Of a DNA stretch of 64,000 nt, positions 20,619-31,544 are shown piece by piece. The notes beneath the pieces are model-generated. The model was not told the DNA's origin. It made no database searches and was given only the letters and a program-made list of their open reading frames with translations. Positions within the stretch are counted from its first letter, which is position 1, and each line of letters starts with the position of its first letter. The translations under genes were made by a program, and so were the position numbers. The stretch is from NCBI GenBank assembly GCA_963662175.1, contig OY759214.1, positions 97,240,115-97,304,114 on the forward strand. Direction: 5' to 3'. Source of the DNA: Aradus depressus. Its lineage: Eukaryota; Arthropoda; Insecta; Hemiptera; Aradidae.

Positions 20619-22332
20619 TCTAAATAATAAAAATGAGTGCTAAATTTTGCTAAGCGCAAAACTCGAGAACGGCTGGACCAATTCGGCTAATTTTTTTTTT
20701 TCAAATATTAATTGAAGTCCGAGGAAGGTTCTTATGAAGAGTTCTTAGCTGTTAATTCTAGGGATGGCGATCTGAGATAGATTAATCAAAGAATCGATAT
20801 TTGGGATCGTAATAATCGATGTAAACAATGAATCGATCTCAGACACCCTAAAATCATTTACTTACCATTTCGTTTTATTCAGTTTTTAGTGCATGTTATT
20901 TTCTTGGCTGAATAAAACGTAATTACAACTCTTACTGTTTCGTTTTATTCAGTTTTTAATGCGTGTTATCAGTTTTTAGTGCGTTTTATTTTCTTGATTG
21001 TTTTTAAATCTTCGCTTCTGGCAAGTTCCTCGATTTATCTTTGGTTGTCATCTTTGTCATTTACTTACTGTTTCGTTTTATTCATTATTTTACATATCTA
21101 CATCTATATAATAAAAACGATTGGCTAAATATTGCACGGGAGGGGGGGTTGTGGAGGTAGGCCTTAGTATAAAGATACCGGTAACTCATTAACTAATAGT
21201 CGGATTGTCATGGAATTTCACATGTAGTATTCTAAAAAGCCAAATTTAAAAAAAGGATGTGTGAAGTCTCAAAATTTGAAAGGGGGGGGGGCTAGGCCTA
21301 ATATAAAGATAGTGATAGGTCTTTAACGGATGATCCGATTGACATGGAATTTCACATGTAGTATTCTTAAAGGCCAAATTGAAAAATACGGTACGTGACA
21401 TCTCAAAATTTTGAACGGGAGGGGGGGTTGTGGGGGTAGGCCTACATATAAAGATAGTGATAGGTCTTTAACGGATGATCGGTATGTCATGGAATTTCAC
21501 ATGTCGAATTCTTGAAAGTCAAATTGAAAAATAAAGTGTGTGACGTCATAAAAGGGAGGGGAGTTGTGGGGGTAGGCGTAAATATAAAGATACTGATAGG
21601 TCATTAACAGATGATCGGATTGTCCTGGAATTTCACATGTAGTATTCAGTTAAAAAATAGGGTGTGTGGCATCTCAACATTTTGAAAGGGAGGGGGGTTT
21701 TGGGGGTAGGCCTTAGCATAAAATAGTTGTAGCTCATTAACGAATGGTCGGATTGTCATGGAATTTCACATGTAGTATTCTTAAAAGACAAAAACAAAAA
21801 AAGGATATGTGACGTCTCAAAAGTGTCAACGGGAGGGGGTATGGGAGGGCAAGCATATACCTAAATAGTAGTTTCAAAATCAATATTTAAAAATTGGCTG
21901 TGACCCTTTTGGACGGGAGGGGCGGGGTCCATTAATGCTGAATGAATCTCACATGGAGCTTTCTTAAAGATGGGAAATATCCCTAATCTTAATAGGGTGG
22001 GTTTCCTAAACATGTATTACCTGGAAGGTGCACCGTTGCTCGGTAAATAATAGCTCTCACCAGCGTTCTTAAGCACAAAATACCTAGGGCATCCGCTGTT
22101 GCAAGGCACATACTAGCTGCGGTGCCCTGCGTTCCTAACTACGTACTATCTGTGTTGCCCAGCGGTCCTAAGAACTTAATAGCTGGTTGCACGGAGTTGC
22201 AAGGCGCATACTATCTAAGGTGCCCTGTGTTCTTAAGTAGGAACTTGCTGTGGTTCCAAGTAAAAAAAATAAATAAAAAAAAAAATCCAGTCCAATAGCT
22301 TTTGACAGAACGACGTCTGTCGGGTCAGCTAG
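20619..22332 (+). mobile_element. Helitron inserted in a LINE 3' UTR
   Basis: Starts TCTAAATAATAAAAATGAG and 'gagaacggctggaccaattc', both typical of arthropod Helitron 5' ends. Ends 'gacgtctgtcgggtcag' plus CTAG, with a possible terminal hairpin GACAGAACGACGTCTGTC. The host LINE reads 'cttgtcttaa' before and 'taattaatataaattttcg' after. The sister LINE at the window start reads TTGTCCTAA|TAATTAAG with nothing between. So the insertion lies exactly between A and T without duplication. The interior holds G-rich units and minisatellite remnants like those of the 11354 element. No ORF. Confidence 0.93.
21103..22030 (+). repeat. Helitron interior: second TC-like start and G-rich units
   Basis: At 21103 'tctatataataaaaacgatt' looks like a second Helitron 5' end, followed by six or so ~125-145-bp units with GGGAGGGGGGGTTG clusters. 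This may be a nested or recombinant element sharing the 3' end at 22332. Minisatellite-like text ('gcaaggcacatactagctgc') follows at 22090-22260. Confidence 0.6.
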
Positions 22333-22488
22333 TAATTAATATAAATTTTCGTTTTCGACCACTGGGTGGCCTTCCTCTCACGTGCCATTCACGCCAACAT
22401 ATCCATACCTAACATCATGAATGCTGGCTGTTGCACCCTCGCAACAGTTGCAGCTTTCTAAATAGAAGACAAAAAAAAACAAAAAAAA
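22333..22488 (+). mobile_element. Continuation of LINE 3' UTR and tail
   Basis: Matches 217-358 of the first LINE ('actgggtggccttcctctca', 'gccattcacgccaacatatc', 'caacagttgca') and ends in A-rich sequence at 22470-22488. Confidence 0.85.
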
Positions 22489-22934
22489 CTTCATTTCTTC
22501 TATATTTTGCACATTGTGCTCATATTTCCAAGTAATGAATGAAATCAAAATCATTCAAACAAATCGTTCGTTGGTTCATTTTCGCAATAGTGACACAACT
22601 TAAGATATCAATCTTGAGAGATTGACAAGGACAAAGTTTATATCGAATAAAAATAGTTTTAATGCCCTTATGGTATAATCAGTCAATAAATTAACAAGGG
22701 CGAAGTGTGGTCAGATCACGTATTGTAGTGTACAGTTGGTGAATAATTTAATAACAACAGCAATCAATAAATTATTCACCTATGGAACCCTATTCTATAA
22801 TTAATTACAGTTTAATAGATTGGGGAGGTTATCGCTAGTTATAGTTGATAGTAACAACTGTGATTTTAATTCTCACCTAATTCCCGTTTTAAACTTTAAA
22901 AACTTGAAATTACTATTCTTAAAAATATAACAAA
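22489..22934. other. Unassigned AT-rich spacer
   Basis: No repeat family or ORF recognised. A short inverted pair around 'ggtgaataattta' and 'aaattattcacc' lies at 22738-22780. Confidence 0.35.
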
Positions 22935-23230
22935 ATAGTTAATTAATGAGTTTCTTAAACTTCTCTGGGATGTTCTCCACTTTTGGTTGTTTCCGGCATT
23001 TTTTCCTCCAGAGGTGTCTTCTTTTTTCTTCGTTGGACAATATTTCGGGACAATTGCAGGTCCTTTCTTCTGGTCACTATGAACTCGTTCATAGAAGAAG
23101 GGACCTGAAGGACACACTGACATTACCAGAAGAAGGGACCTGCAATTGTCCCGAAATATTGTCCAACGAAGAAAAAAGAAGACACCTCTGGAGGAAAAAA
23201 TGCCGGAAACAACCAAAAATAGTTAATTAA
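22935..23230. repeat. Long foldback repeat with AATATT core
   Basis: Arms of about 90-100 bases ('ttccggcattttttcctcca', 'gaggtgtcttcttttttctt', 'gacaatatttcgggacaatt') are mirrored almost perfectly at 23125-23216. The centre holds 'cgttcatagaagaaggga'. Read from the right arm: CAGAAGA-a-GGGAC...GTCCC-GAAA-TATT, again the hammerhead-like layout, with AATATT as self-complementary block. The core is altered (CAGAAGA). A related copy is at 32880-33080. Confidence 0.75.
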
Positions 23231-23512
23231 TGTTAAAAAAAAATAACGAGACATTATTATACCAACCATCTTTGTACAGATGAATCTCACTCCCCTCTCT
23301 CAAATTAATTTCATACCGTCATTACTGGATATATGAAAGTATTTTGTTGGTGTCAGCGGTATTATTTGTTTCTTTATACAGCGTAGTTCTGAGAGTGACT
23401 TTCTTATAACATTTAAAATGAATTTGAGAGGAGGGAGGGTAGGAAGAGTAATCTGTGAAAATCTGGTTGGTATAAGTCTATTATGATTACATGTATATTT
23501 TTTTTTCATTTT
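23231..23512. other. Unassigned spacer
   Basis: No feature recognised. 23270-23350 shares 'tcactcccctctctcaaatt' and 'catttcata' with 39350-39390, so it belongs to an undefined dispersed repeat. Confidence 0.35.
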
Positions 23513-23745
23513 TTACAGGTTATGTTAGGTTTTATTACTCATGCCCGCGCTTTAACTACGAGGTCATATCGCCTACTACCAGAAAGCTCTTTTGGAGTCC
23601 TAAATTTTGCCTACCCTAAATTTTTATTCATCTCGGGTCTTTAACGGGGACATCACATCGTACAGGCTCGGGACCATAGCTTAACGTCCCATCCGAAGGA
23701 CGGCGTGCTCAAGTTTATTTACCTCCCAGATAAGTCCATACAAAA
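23513..23745 (-). mobile_element. SINE copy lacking the head (minus)
   Basis: Starts with the complement of the CCTAA tail ('caggttatgttaggtttta') and includes 'cgctttaactacgaggtcat', 'accatagcttaacgtcccat' and 'gaaggacggcgtgctcaag'. The tRNA-like part is missing on the right. Confidence 0.85.
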
Positions 23746-24115
23746 TTTAAATGCATTCTTTACAATAAAAAATAATTCGTTGCTAGACGATGCAATTTAA
23801 GCAATATTTTGAAAATTCCCTGCAGAAATTTATTTTTCCTTCTTTGAGGAGCTATACATTTTTGGCAAGACCATATGTTCCGATAGGTCTAACCGTTTCC
23901 CGGTAAATCAAGGAAACGTCTAAAAATATGTGTTTCAAAACTACATTTCAGGACGGTTTTCGGCATGTATCTGAAAAAGTGGACAACCTACAAAACATCG
24001 TATCAAATAAAATAGTGGGAAGACAATGTATTTTGATTCTATGAGAAATATCGTCCGAGAACATCCTTACTATCACATCTAAATATTACATCACCTTTAT
24101 TTTCAGCCAAATCAG
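23746..24115 (-). repeat. Family R2 interior
   Basis: 'aaatcaaggaaacgtctaaa' and 'tttcaaaactacatttcagg' are shared with 30598-30650. Conserved text fades after about 24110. Confidence 0.55.
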
Positions 24116-24910
24116 CTGTAGGGGAGGGGGGATTAAGGGACGATTAGGAAATTTTCAGTAGAATAGGTCAAGAGGCTGATGACCCCTGGGGGACGTCGTT
24201 CTTATTCACGGGTGACATGTTATGAATGGGGCCAGGATGAGGGTAATGGATGGAGCCCCGATGAACATAGGTGATAGATCGTCCGTCCTTATGTACAGCA
24301 GGGATTATGGATATCTGAAGCACCTCTTAGACAAAATTGTTAAGTTTCAGTTTTGGTTTCCATGAGGGCCCGTTTACTTGAGGTAACTTGGTAAGTAAGT
24401 CAAATGAGCGTGTTACTTGACTTGACTTTCAATTTATAGAGCAATTTCTGTTTCAATGTGGGCAAGTACATACATACAATTTGAGGAAAGTTCCTAAATT
24501 ATTACATTGGATCGTTGCGATCGTCTAAAAAATGTGCAATTTTTACATACTAGAAGAAGAGATGGGAAAGAAAAAGAGATTGTGGGTAAGAAAATGGATA
24601 GGAAGAAAATCCCAGGCAATGTACTTTCCTAGTACAAATTAATCAATTAAGTATTCCGCTCTCTCTTGAAAACCAATCGACCGTTTGGACTAAAAAATCA
24701 ATAATTGACTTATAAGGAGCAAAGGCAAAGAGAATGTAATATTTTTGGGTATTTAATTTTTGTAATCACCTATAAAATAAAATGTTAAATTTCTATTTCT
24801 TTTATTTGTACTATAATCTGTACAAAACAATCAGCAGAAGGGTTCAAAATAAGAACAAATGATAAAATAATAACTAATAAAAAATAGTGAAAGTAAGCAA
24901 TAAAGGATGA
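24116..24910. other. Unassigned spacer
   Basis: Mixed sequence with an R1-like trace at 24600-24720 ('caatgtactttcctagtac', 'accaatcgaccgtttggact'). No gene supported. Confidence 0.35.
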
Positions 24911-25012
24911 ATATGTACAAAATAATAGTAAATATGTATACAAATAAATAAAATATGTACAAAATAATAGTAAATATGTATAAAAATAAATAAAATATGT
25001 ACAAAATAAATG
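24911..25012 (+). repeat. 42-bp AT-rich tandem repeat
   Basis: 'atatgtacaaaataatagta' starts at 24911, 24953 and (partly) 24995; 2.4 copies. The minus ORF across it is Tyr/Leu-rich because of the repeat. Confidence 0.8.
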
Positions 25013-25243
25013 GTGGTATGTTAATAAAAATAAAGAATAAAATAAAAGGGATACTCTTCTACCACTCTCCAACTAGTGGCCTCTCAACTAGGTCTCCCAC
25101 CACTCTGCCTATTGGAGAATTTGAAGGAAGATCAGGAGGCAGGACGTCGAGAGGACTGAGAGGCGTGAAGGAGGAACCCGGTCATCACCAGCACTTCTTA
25201 AAAAAAGGCATGAAAAATAAAAATATATATAAAATTAAAGTAG

Positions 25244-25711
25244 ATCACCAGCTTAAGCCGCCTCAGCCTTCTTGGAGGATTCTGCGGATGGGATTGTGAT
25301 GACAGGGATTTGGCAAGAGGATTATTGTTGTCAGAACTCAGCAGGCTATCCCGCTACCTCAGAGCCGTTTCAAAATACTCCCAATATTCTGGATATCAAC
25401 TGCCAGATTTTTTTATTTTATTATTAATTTATGAAACTATTGTTATAATATATTTTTTTAATGGAGAATTTAGTGGAGTAATGAGGGGCTTACTGTTGAG
25501 CAGAACGATTCTGGCAATCTTTTTTTCTAATAATTTTATTGTAACTTTACGTTACGGCATCGGAGGTAAAAATTATACTGATCAATTCATGAGAAATATT
25601 ATTCAGTCATTTGACTTACTAAATTGTGTGTTGCTGGTCTTTACAAATGTTATGGTATCCTGGGCATCGTGGAATATTGGCAAAGCGGGTAGACAATCGT
25701 CTCTCAGGTAG
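25244..25711 (+). CDS. Possible gustatory-receptor-like exon
   Basis: The longest frame outside obvious repeats. It is open from 25244 and runs to a TAG at 25709. Three hydrophobic stretches are visible (LPDFFILLLIYETIVIIYFF, GLLLSRTILAIFFSNNFIV, LLNCVLLVFTNVMVSWASW). The first follows a charged helix-like part (SELSRLSRYLRAVSKYS), and the last is followed by NIGKAGRQSSL. This order resembles TM5-TM6 of insect gustatory receptors, where the last segment precedes an EA-x-x-T loop. The frame meets a donor-like CAG|GTAGGG at 25707. Alternative: in another frame 25640-25740 reads SLQMLWYPGHRGI, like a LINE RNase H motif. There is no ATG-led gene and no partner exon found. Confidence 0.35.
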   Translation: MTSLSRLSLLGGFCGWDCDDRDLARGLLLSELSRLSRYLRAVSKYSQYSGYQLPDFFILLLIYETIVIIYFFNGEFSGVMRGLLLSRTILAIFFSNNFIVTLRYGIGGKNYTDQFMRNIIQSFDLLNCVLLVFTNVMVSWASWNIGKAGRQSSLR

Positions 25712-26289
25712 GGTCGCCGGCAAAAGACAGCCAAGGATGGCGTTAATCCACAGATCTCATAGATAGCGCGCGTCCCGAAGGGATATATTTACCCAATTGT
25801 AAGCTTTCATTTTATTTTGATTCACCCATAGTATGTCTTCTTCAGTTGTGATGTTGGTCTGAGTATCTTTGTCATAGCTTGTCTTCTTCGGGATAAAGAC
25901 CTTTGTTGAAGAAGACCGGAAGGTGCCAGGATGTCGAGCTCACTAATTGCGCTCTTCTCAGCTTACAACCAAATATGTCTTTATTTACAGACCTGACAGT
26001 CTTTATAATTATAGGACTAACGACGGAAGGAAGCTCAACCATAATCAGATCTCTTTAATACTCCCGACAGCTCATCAAACAGTGTTACCAACCCGGGCAT
26101 TATTTCCCTACAAACTTCATCCTTTACATTATCTCATTGATTAATAATTATTTAATTAAATGGCTACAATTACTATCTACTCTTCTTGTGGTGTCTAATG
26201 AGAACAAGTTTCTCGATAATTGAGAAGATAATCTAGTCTAAATCCTTGAATAATATTTCATAAATAAAACAAACTTATTTTTGAAATAT
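25712..26289. other. Unassigned spacer
   Basis: GC-balanced to 25950, then AT-rich. 'tgtctttatttacag' at 25977 could be a 3' splice site for a following exon of the 25.2-kb ORF, but the codons after it match nothing I know. Confidence 0.25.
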
Positions 26290-26770
26290 TGTCTATTCCA
26301 CTAAAGATATATATTCATATATAACTACCGGTTTCGGCTTTATACCATCGTCAGGTCTAGTTATGAACTAAGTCAGTTTGCAGAGAGCGACCCTTCAAAT
26401 ACATCTCAGGTCAAAGGGTGCTATTAGAACTTGGGAGTCCCCCGGCTGTACCGTTAGCTAACTCATGAAATATTTCTTAACAAAACCTAGTTCTAAATTT
26501 ACATAAAACAATGTCACTAGACTAATACATGGAAAAATAACAAATAAATAAGTACAAATACAAGTAAATAATAAAAAATAGAAATAAAATTAATAATAAT
26601 ATTAAGATTTAGATAACTTGAAACATATATGGAACCAAATATTAATAACAGATAATACAAACATATATGTGGAAACAGAACTGGTTTAGGGTGTTAACAA
26701 AGGGGAATAGTTGAAATAAATTTGGTCATTCATACAAATGTTCCTTTTGTTAGCCTTTTAGGGCCCTTTT
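26290..26770 (-). mobile_element. Hammerhead-bearing retroelement-like copy (minus)
   Basis: On the minus strand CTGACGA-t-GG...CC-GAAA-CCGGT-A sits at 26354-26325, followed by a tail ending in 'ggaatagacaatattt'. Upstream (to 26770) it is alignable by eye with 60940-61330, for example 'gttaacaaaggggaatag' against 'attaacaaaggagaaaat'. Two copies with the same body and the same core indicate a transposed family. It is probably related to Penelope-like or hammerhead-bearing small retroelements; no ORF survives. Confidence 0.55.
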
Positions 26771-27289
26771 CGGAATTTACTGCACAAATCAAAATTTAGT
26801 AAAATACCAGCTATAACATTTCTACAAGAAATATGGTAATTTTATTTAATTATTTATTATTTTTGTTTTAATTATTATTAATAATTTTAATTTTATGTTT
26901 ATTTATTTTAAATTAGATCATTTTAATTATCTTAACTCGTAGTTAAAGCCCGGGCATGAGTCACAATAACGAAGTAACTTTCCCTTTTCATCGTATAGCT
27001 GGGGAACTAATTTAGAATTGTTTCGGTCTCAACATATCTCTAAAATCGAACGATGTCATTCCAAGTTTCTCCATCTTCCTGGGAGAATAATGCAAATGAG
27101 CCCAATGATATTTTCTGGTTCAGTGACTTGGTTGCCAGGCTATCCTCTTTGGTATGCAGAGAAATGGTGGAAAAATCCCTTACTGTCGGCTACCCTGGTT
27201 TTGAATTCAGAATAACAGAAGTAGCGATAAAAACCACCAGGGGTTCAAATCTACCCCATATGGTTGGATCCAAATTGAAAAAACATACC
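26771..27289. other. Unassigned spacer with SINE tail scrap
   Basis: 26936-26972 is the SINE 3' tail alone ('cgtagttaaagcccgggcat'). The rest shows no identifiable element. The two overlapping ORFs at 27018-27301 have no recognisable domain. Confidence 0.4.
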
Positions 27290-28250
27290 AAAAAAGTTTG
27301 ATAAAAATCTATTTCGAACTATACCCAATAGCGGGAGTTTGATATTCAGGCTAGAGGGGAGGTCAAAATCCCTAATAACTGTCAATGAAATAAATATATA
27401 CACACGAAATTTAATATGAGCATTCAGTGTGATAATTTAAAAAAATTTAAATTAAACTATTGATTTTAATAACATAATTAATGAAAATAATAAATAATAA
27501 TACAATTACCAGATTTCCTGTAAAAATTGTAGCTGGTCTTAACACAAAAACTCTAATAATTATATGTAAATTCAAAACTCAATAAAAACGGCACCTATTA
27601 ATTTTCAACTTTATCGGCTGAAAAGGATCAAAGAAGGGGGCCTCAACTCAAAACTTTAATAATTTCCGATGTATCGACACAAAATTTATAACGAGGGTTT
27701 ATAAAACTCCTTACGTAAGTCAACCATTGATTTTTAGTCCAAATAAACGGTCGATTGGTTTTGGAGGGAGAGCGAAATCTTAATTGATATTTCATGCTAA
27801 CAAAGTACATTGTCTGTGATTCACCGACAACTATGAAGTATGGGGGAAGTTAGGTCAAAAATTCGATGCGCAGTTTTCAACGGAATTTCACGTTTTCCAA
27901 CCTCCAGATTCCTAATATTAAAAAAAATTTGTTTATCTGTGTGTCTTTGTACACGATAATTCCGAATATCGACACGAAATGTTTTACGTGAATCCAGAAC
28001 CCTCTAACGACGACATCTATTGATTTTTAGCCAAATCATACCAAGGGAAAGGGGGATTAGGGGGAAGGATTAACATAAAAACTCATATAACTACCGTTGT
28101 AATGAATGTATCAAAAAAAAAAAAAAAATTCATATGTATATTCAAAACCCCATAAAGACGACACTTATTAATTTTCAGCGATATCGACTGAAGGTAGGGG
28201 GTTCAGAGGAAGTGGCTCAATTCAAAAACTTAATAACTGCCGACTTCACT
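27290..28250 (+). repeat. Block of two or more family R1 copies
   Basis: 27300-27850 contains the hairpin-like end, internal units and 'gtctgtgattcaccgacaac'. 27840-28240 starts a new copy ('gggggaagttaggtcaaaaa', 'gtgtctttgtacacgata'). Consecutive head-to-tail R1 copies like this suggest tandem growth or preferential insertion into itself. Confidence 0.7.
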
Positions 28251-28490
28251 ATATATTCTGAAATACTCAACTAGTTTCGCCGTGTTAAGGCATTATCAAG
28301 TTTATCAAATCATTATCAAACTGACAGGTCAGTTTATAAGTGACTCTTGATAATGCCTCAACACGGCGAAACTAGTAGTATTTGTATTTGGGAATATATA
28401 GTGAAGTTTGACAAAGAAATTGTGTATTTTAATTATCTATGCCTAGAATGGAGCTTCACAAAGTAAATCTGGAAACCATAAATTATTTAA
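28250..28490. repeat. Second copy of the ACTAGT foldback repeat
   Basis: Shares 'actagtttcgccgtgttaag', 'aggcattatcaag' and 'atagtgaagtttgacaaa' with 1541-1797. The two arms read CTTGATAATGCC...GGCGAAACTAGT in opposite directions around 'aaactgacaggtcagttt', itself a perfect palindrome (GACAGGTC region, 28318-28335). Confidence 0.7.
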
Positions 28491-28650
28491 TAACTGCCGA
28501 AGTAATGAACTTATCGACACAACAGTTAGTATGAGGATTTAGGAGCCGCTATGTAAGTCAACTGTTGAATATTAGCGCAAACGGTTGACTGAATTTGGAG
28601 TAGGATCGAAAAGTTAATTGATTAATTCGTTCTGGTTGTGATTACTGTAA
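28485..28650 (+). repeat. Family R1 fragment
   Basis: 'aactgccgaagtaatgaact', 'atttaggagccgctatgtaa' and 'attgattaattcgttctgg', the right half of R1. Confidence 0.7.
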
Positions 28651-29433
28651 CTATAAGGTCAAACTCCTTGCCTTAAATATGACTCAAATGCTGATAAATT
28701 AAATTGTATTTATTTTGCCGATTTGCTCGTTCTCATAGAAATCCTTGGCTACATTGAACTTACCAGAAACAAAGTTTTCCTTGGAATTCTAATTTAATAA
28801 AGTTCAAAGTAGGCTCTGCTTAAGACGGGCCTCTAATCTCTGTTGTAATGAAGTCGGAACAATAGCAACAGTTCTCCTTTTGTTGTAGTTGAAATTGATA
28901 ACCTCCATGAACAGAGATCCCCATATTAATATTGTTGTAAACTAGGCATTTTTTGAAATAACCTTAATTTGTTTTACAGGTTGCAAAATGAAAAAAAAAA
29001 AAGGATAGGTGAATCACCTTTCCCACCAATGCCAATCGACCGTTTGACTGTACTTGGATTTGCCACTGATGATGACGCTGTTGCATTGAAAACCAGTTCT
29101 GATCGTTAATAGAACAGTCATCTGTTTCTATGATCTATCTGGCTTTTCTCTCTGCTGAGTATTCGTCCGTATTTAGCTAAATCTTCAAAAGAAAGACTCG
29201 ACGGGTGAAATGAAGATCTTTTCCCCTTTTTTTTTACGACAAACAAAGGGTGTACATTTCAAAAGAATGAGTGTCACATAATTTTTTAATATCTGAAAAG
29301 CAGTATTCTGAAATGTATTTTATTTTTTTTAGCTTCGCTGAGTAATCTCTGGTTTAACAAGACAGGCAGACAGGAGCAATGTCGACCAATTTCTTTTTTA
29401 ACGTTTCAAATTCACAACCTCAATAAACTCAGA
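28651..29433. other. Unassigned spacer with hammerhead-like relic
   Basis: 29049-29090 reads ccaCTGATGATGACGC...tGAAAACCAGTTCTGAT, close to the minus-strand motif at 60297-60255 ('ccactgatgatgacgcagtt'). It keeps CTGATGA and GAAA but has no clear stem. 28650-29000 and 29100-29430 hold nothing recognised. Confidence 0.4.
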
Positions 29434-30090
29434 TTGTTCTCTATAGACCTCGATCTGAGCAACCTTAACTCAAATTACTTTTTAGAGTTTATGTTTATTT
29501 TACTCCCCCAGCTATACGAAATATGGAGCAAGTTATGTAATCGCCTAGAAATTCAAATTTCAAATTTTCGCCCGAGAATACGTGTGTGTGTGCCTGTGAA
29601 CACGATAACCCCTGATAGAATAAATATATCAACACGAAATTTTATATGGGTCTCCAAAATACCCTATAAGGACGGACAACTGTTGATTTTCAGCTTAATC
29701 GGCCGAAGATACAAAATTTCAACTGTGAATTCAAAACCCCATAGGGAGGATCAGGGAAGCTCACCTCAAAATCTCCAATAACTGCCGATGTAATGAATGT
29801 ATCGACATGAAATTTCATATTTAAAGTTTAAGCTCAATGAGGACATAACTTGTCAAATTTCAGCGATATCGACAGAAGGGAGAGGGGGTTCAGGGGAAGT
29901 GGCTCAATTCAAAAATCCTAATAACTGCCGATGTAATGAATTTATCTACACACAATTTAGTATGAGGATTTAGGAGCCTTTATCTAATTCAACTGTTGAA
30001 TATTAGCGCAAACGGTCGACTGGATCCGGTGAGGGGAGCGAAAAGTTAATTGATTAATTCATTCTGTGGAATGATTCACCGACGACTTTT
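29434..30090 (+). repeat. Nearly complete family R1 copy
   Basis: Runs from 'cagctatacgaaatatggag' (hairpin-like start, 29510) through three internal units (29600, 29790, 29930) to 'attgattaattcattctgtg' and 'gattcaccgacgac' (30088). It serves as a type example of R1. Confidence 0.75.
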
Positions 30091-30589
30091 TTTAAACTGG
30101 TTCATAAAAACAAACAAACTTCTCTCTACACTGCCAACTTACAATAGAACAAGAGTAACTTCGAAAGTTACCATTGACCCCAGATACAATTATCTCTTGT
30201 CTCCCCTTACCTTGTTGTTCGAGCGCCATTGTTCCACATACTATATACCATACCATACATTGTATACAACATTCAGTTTACCATTTCCCTTCTTACTGGA
30301 GGATGGGGGGAATACATAAATTGTAGGGTTCCTTCTAACTGAATACTAGGTACTAAAAAATACTGGCATTACTGGGTTTATAAAGGTAGTGCTTTGTGAT
30401 CATAGGTTTTCTATGCTTCATTGTGAAATTAACTTGAATGGTGAGAAGGGGAGGGAGAGGGAGGGGGAGGGGAGAGAGAGAGAGAGAGAGCGCGAGAGAG
30501 AGAGAGAGAGAGAGTGAGTGATCTGTCAAAGTACACACATCACATATATTTTTTATTATTTTAAAAATATTTTAAATTTTTTTATTGTT
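30091..30589. other. Unassigned spacer with (GA)n microsatellite
   Basis: 30445-30515 is a G/A tract (gagagagag with one cgcg break). Its Ser/Leu-rich minus ORF is a by-product. The surroundings have no recognisable feature. Confidence 0.6.
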
Positions 30590-31015
30590 TTTGGATAAAT
30601 CAAAGAAACGTCTAAAAACATGTGTTTCAAGATTACATTTCAAGATGGCTTCCGGCATAAACGGACGTCCTTTGAAAAATTGTATTTTTTATAAAATATA
30701 TTCCAGTTTTCTCTACAACATTTACTTTAAAAGATTTCTGATTAGGTCATCAACATAAGTACAAATGTACAGTGGTACATAAAATGTACAAGTGGTCTCA
30801 ATTTTCGACCAATTTCGGCCAAAATTTATTTAGATCTAAGTAGGCACATGTCACTTCATTCCATAACTTTCCAATCACATACAAACACACGTACAGACAG
30901 ACTTCATCGCGAAAATAATCGGAAGACCTTGAAACGTGAAAATCCGTTATAAACTCGAACTAGGATTTTCGCATGTTTACAATACTTTCTTATCCTATAG
31001 AGTATATTTAAATAT
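30590..31015 (-). repeat. Family R2 copy with terminal end
   Basis: Ends at 31000-31015 with 'ttacaatactttcttatcc', the complement of the R2 start 'tataagaaagtattgtaa' seen at 38648. The interior shares 'tttactttaaaagatttc' and 'cacgtacagacagac'. This supports R2 being bounded by inverted ends. Confidence 0.65.
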
Positions 31016-31045
31016 ATAAAATTAAAATGCAAAGAAAGACGTACC

Positions 31046-31076
31046 GTCATCTTCTCCGTCGATCCATTCTGTGAAC
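31046..31076 (-). CDS. Candidate 31-nt micro-exon
   Basis: Minus strand: acceptor 'tgtttttcgtttcag', exon encoding FTEWIDGEDD plus one base, then donor G|GTACGT. Both splice sites match consensus well and the exon has coding-like base content in an AT-rich setting, flanked by R2 and spacer. A host gene with very long introns on the minus strand would explain the lack of other genes here. The protein is not recognised. Confidence 0.4.
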
Positions 31077-31536
31077 TGAAACGAAAAACAAAAAGGTAAT
31101 AATTACAATTATTGTGTCAATTAAAATATTTTAAATATTGTTACATAATAATTTATGTTGGTCAGTTGGTGATTTGATGTATTCATTGTTGATCTAGAAT
31201 GGCCCGGGACAAGTTCGTTTTATCACCATAATATCCGAACATACCATTGTTCCTTTCTTAATTGGTATTATGTGATCAGTTGGAGTGTCTTGTATATGAA
31301 ATATCTGAATTCGTTCAAAGTTTTTGCTGCTCAGTTAGTCTGTGAACGGTAAGTTCAGAAAAGTTGGGGGAAAAACCTGTAACATTTAGTTTTTGTCGAG
31401 TTGATCATTTACAACGCTTATTCAAAATGCTGTGTGCTCTGAATCGCCTGTCTAATGTTAGTCGAGTCGGTCCTGTGTGAGGGCTTCAAGCAAGCCTCCT
31501 GTAATCAAAATATTTCACGGAAGAGATGATATAATA
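31077..31536. other. Unassigned spacer
   Basis: Unique-looking sequence with no long ORF. It would be intron if the micro-exon at 31046 is real. Confidence 0.35.
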
Positions 31537-31544
31537 CCTACGAG

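Noticed and set aside
24785..25072. 95-codon Tyr/Leu-rich minus ORF
   Set aside because: Produced by the 42-bp AT-rich tandem repeat.
30353..30538. Ser/Leu-rich ORF on the minus strand
   Set aside because: By-product of the (GA)n microsatellite.
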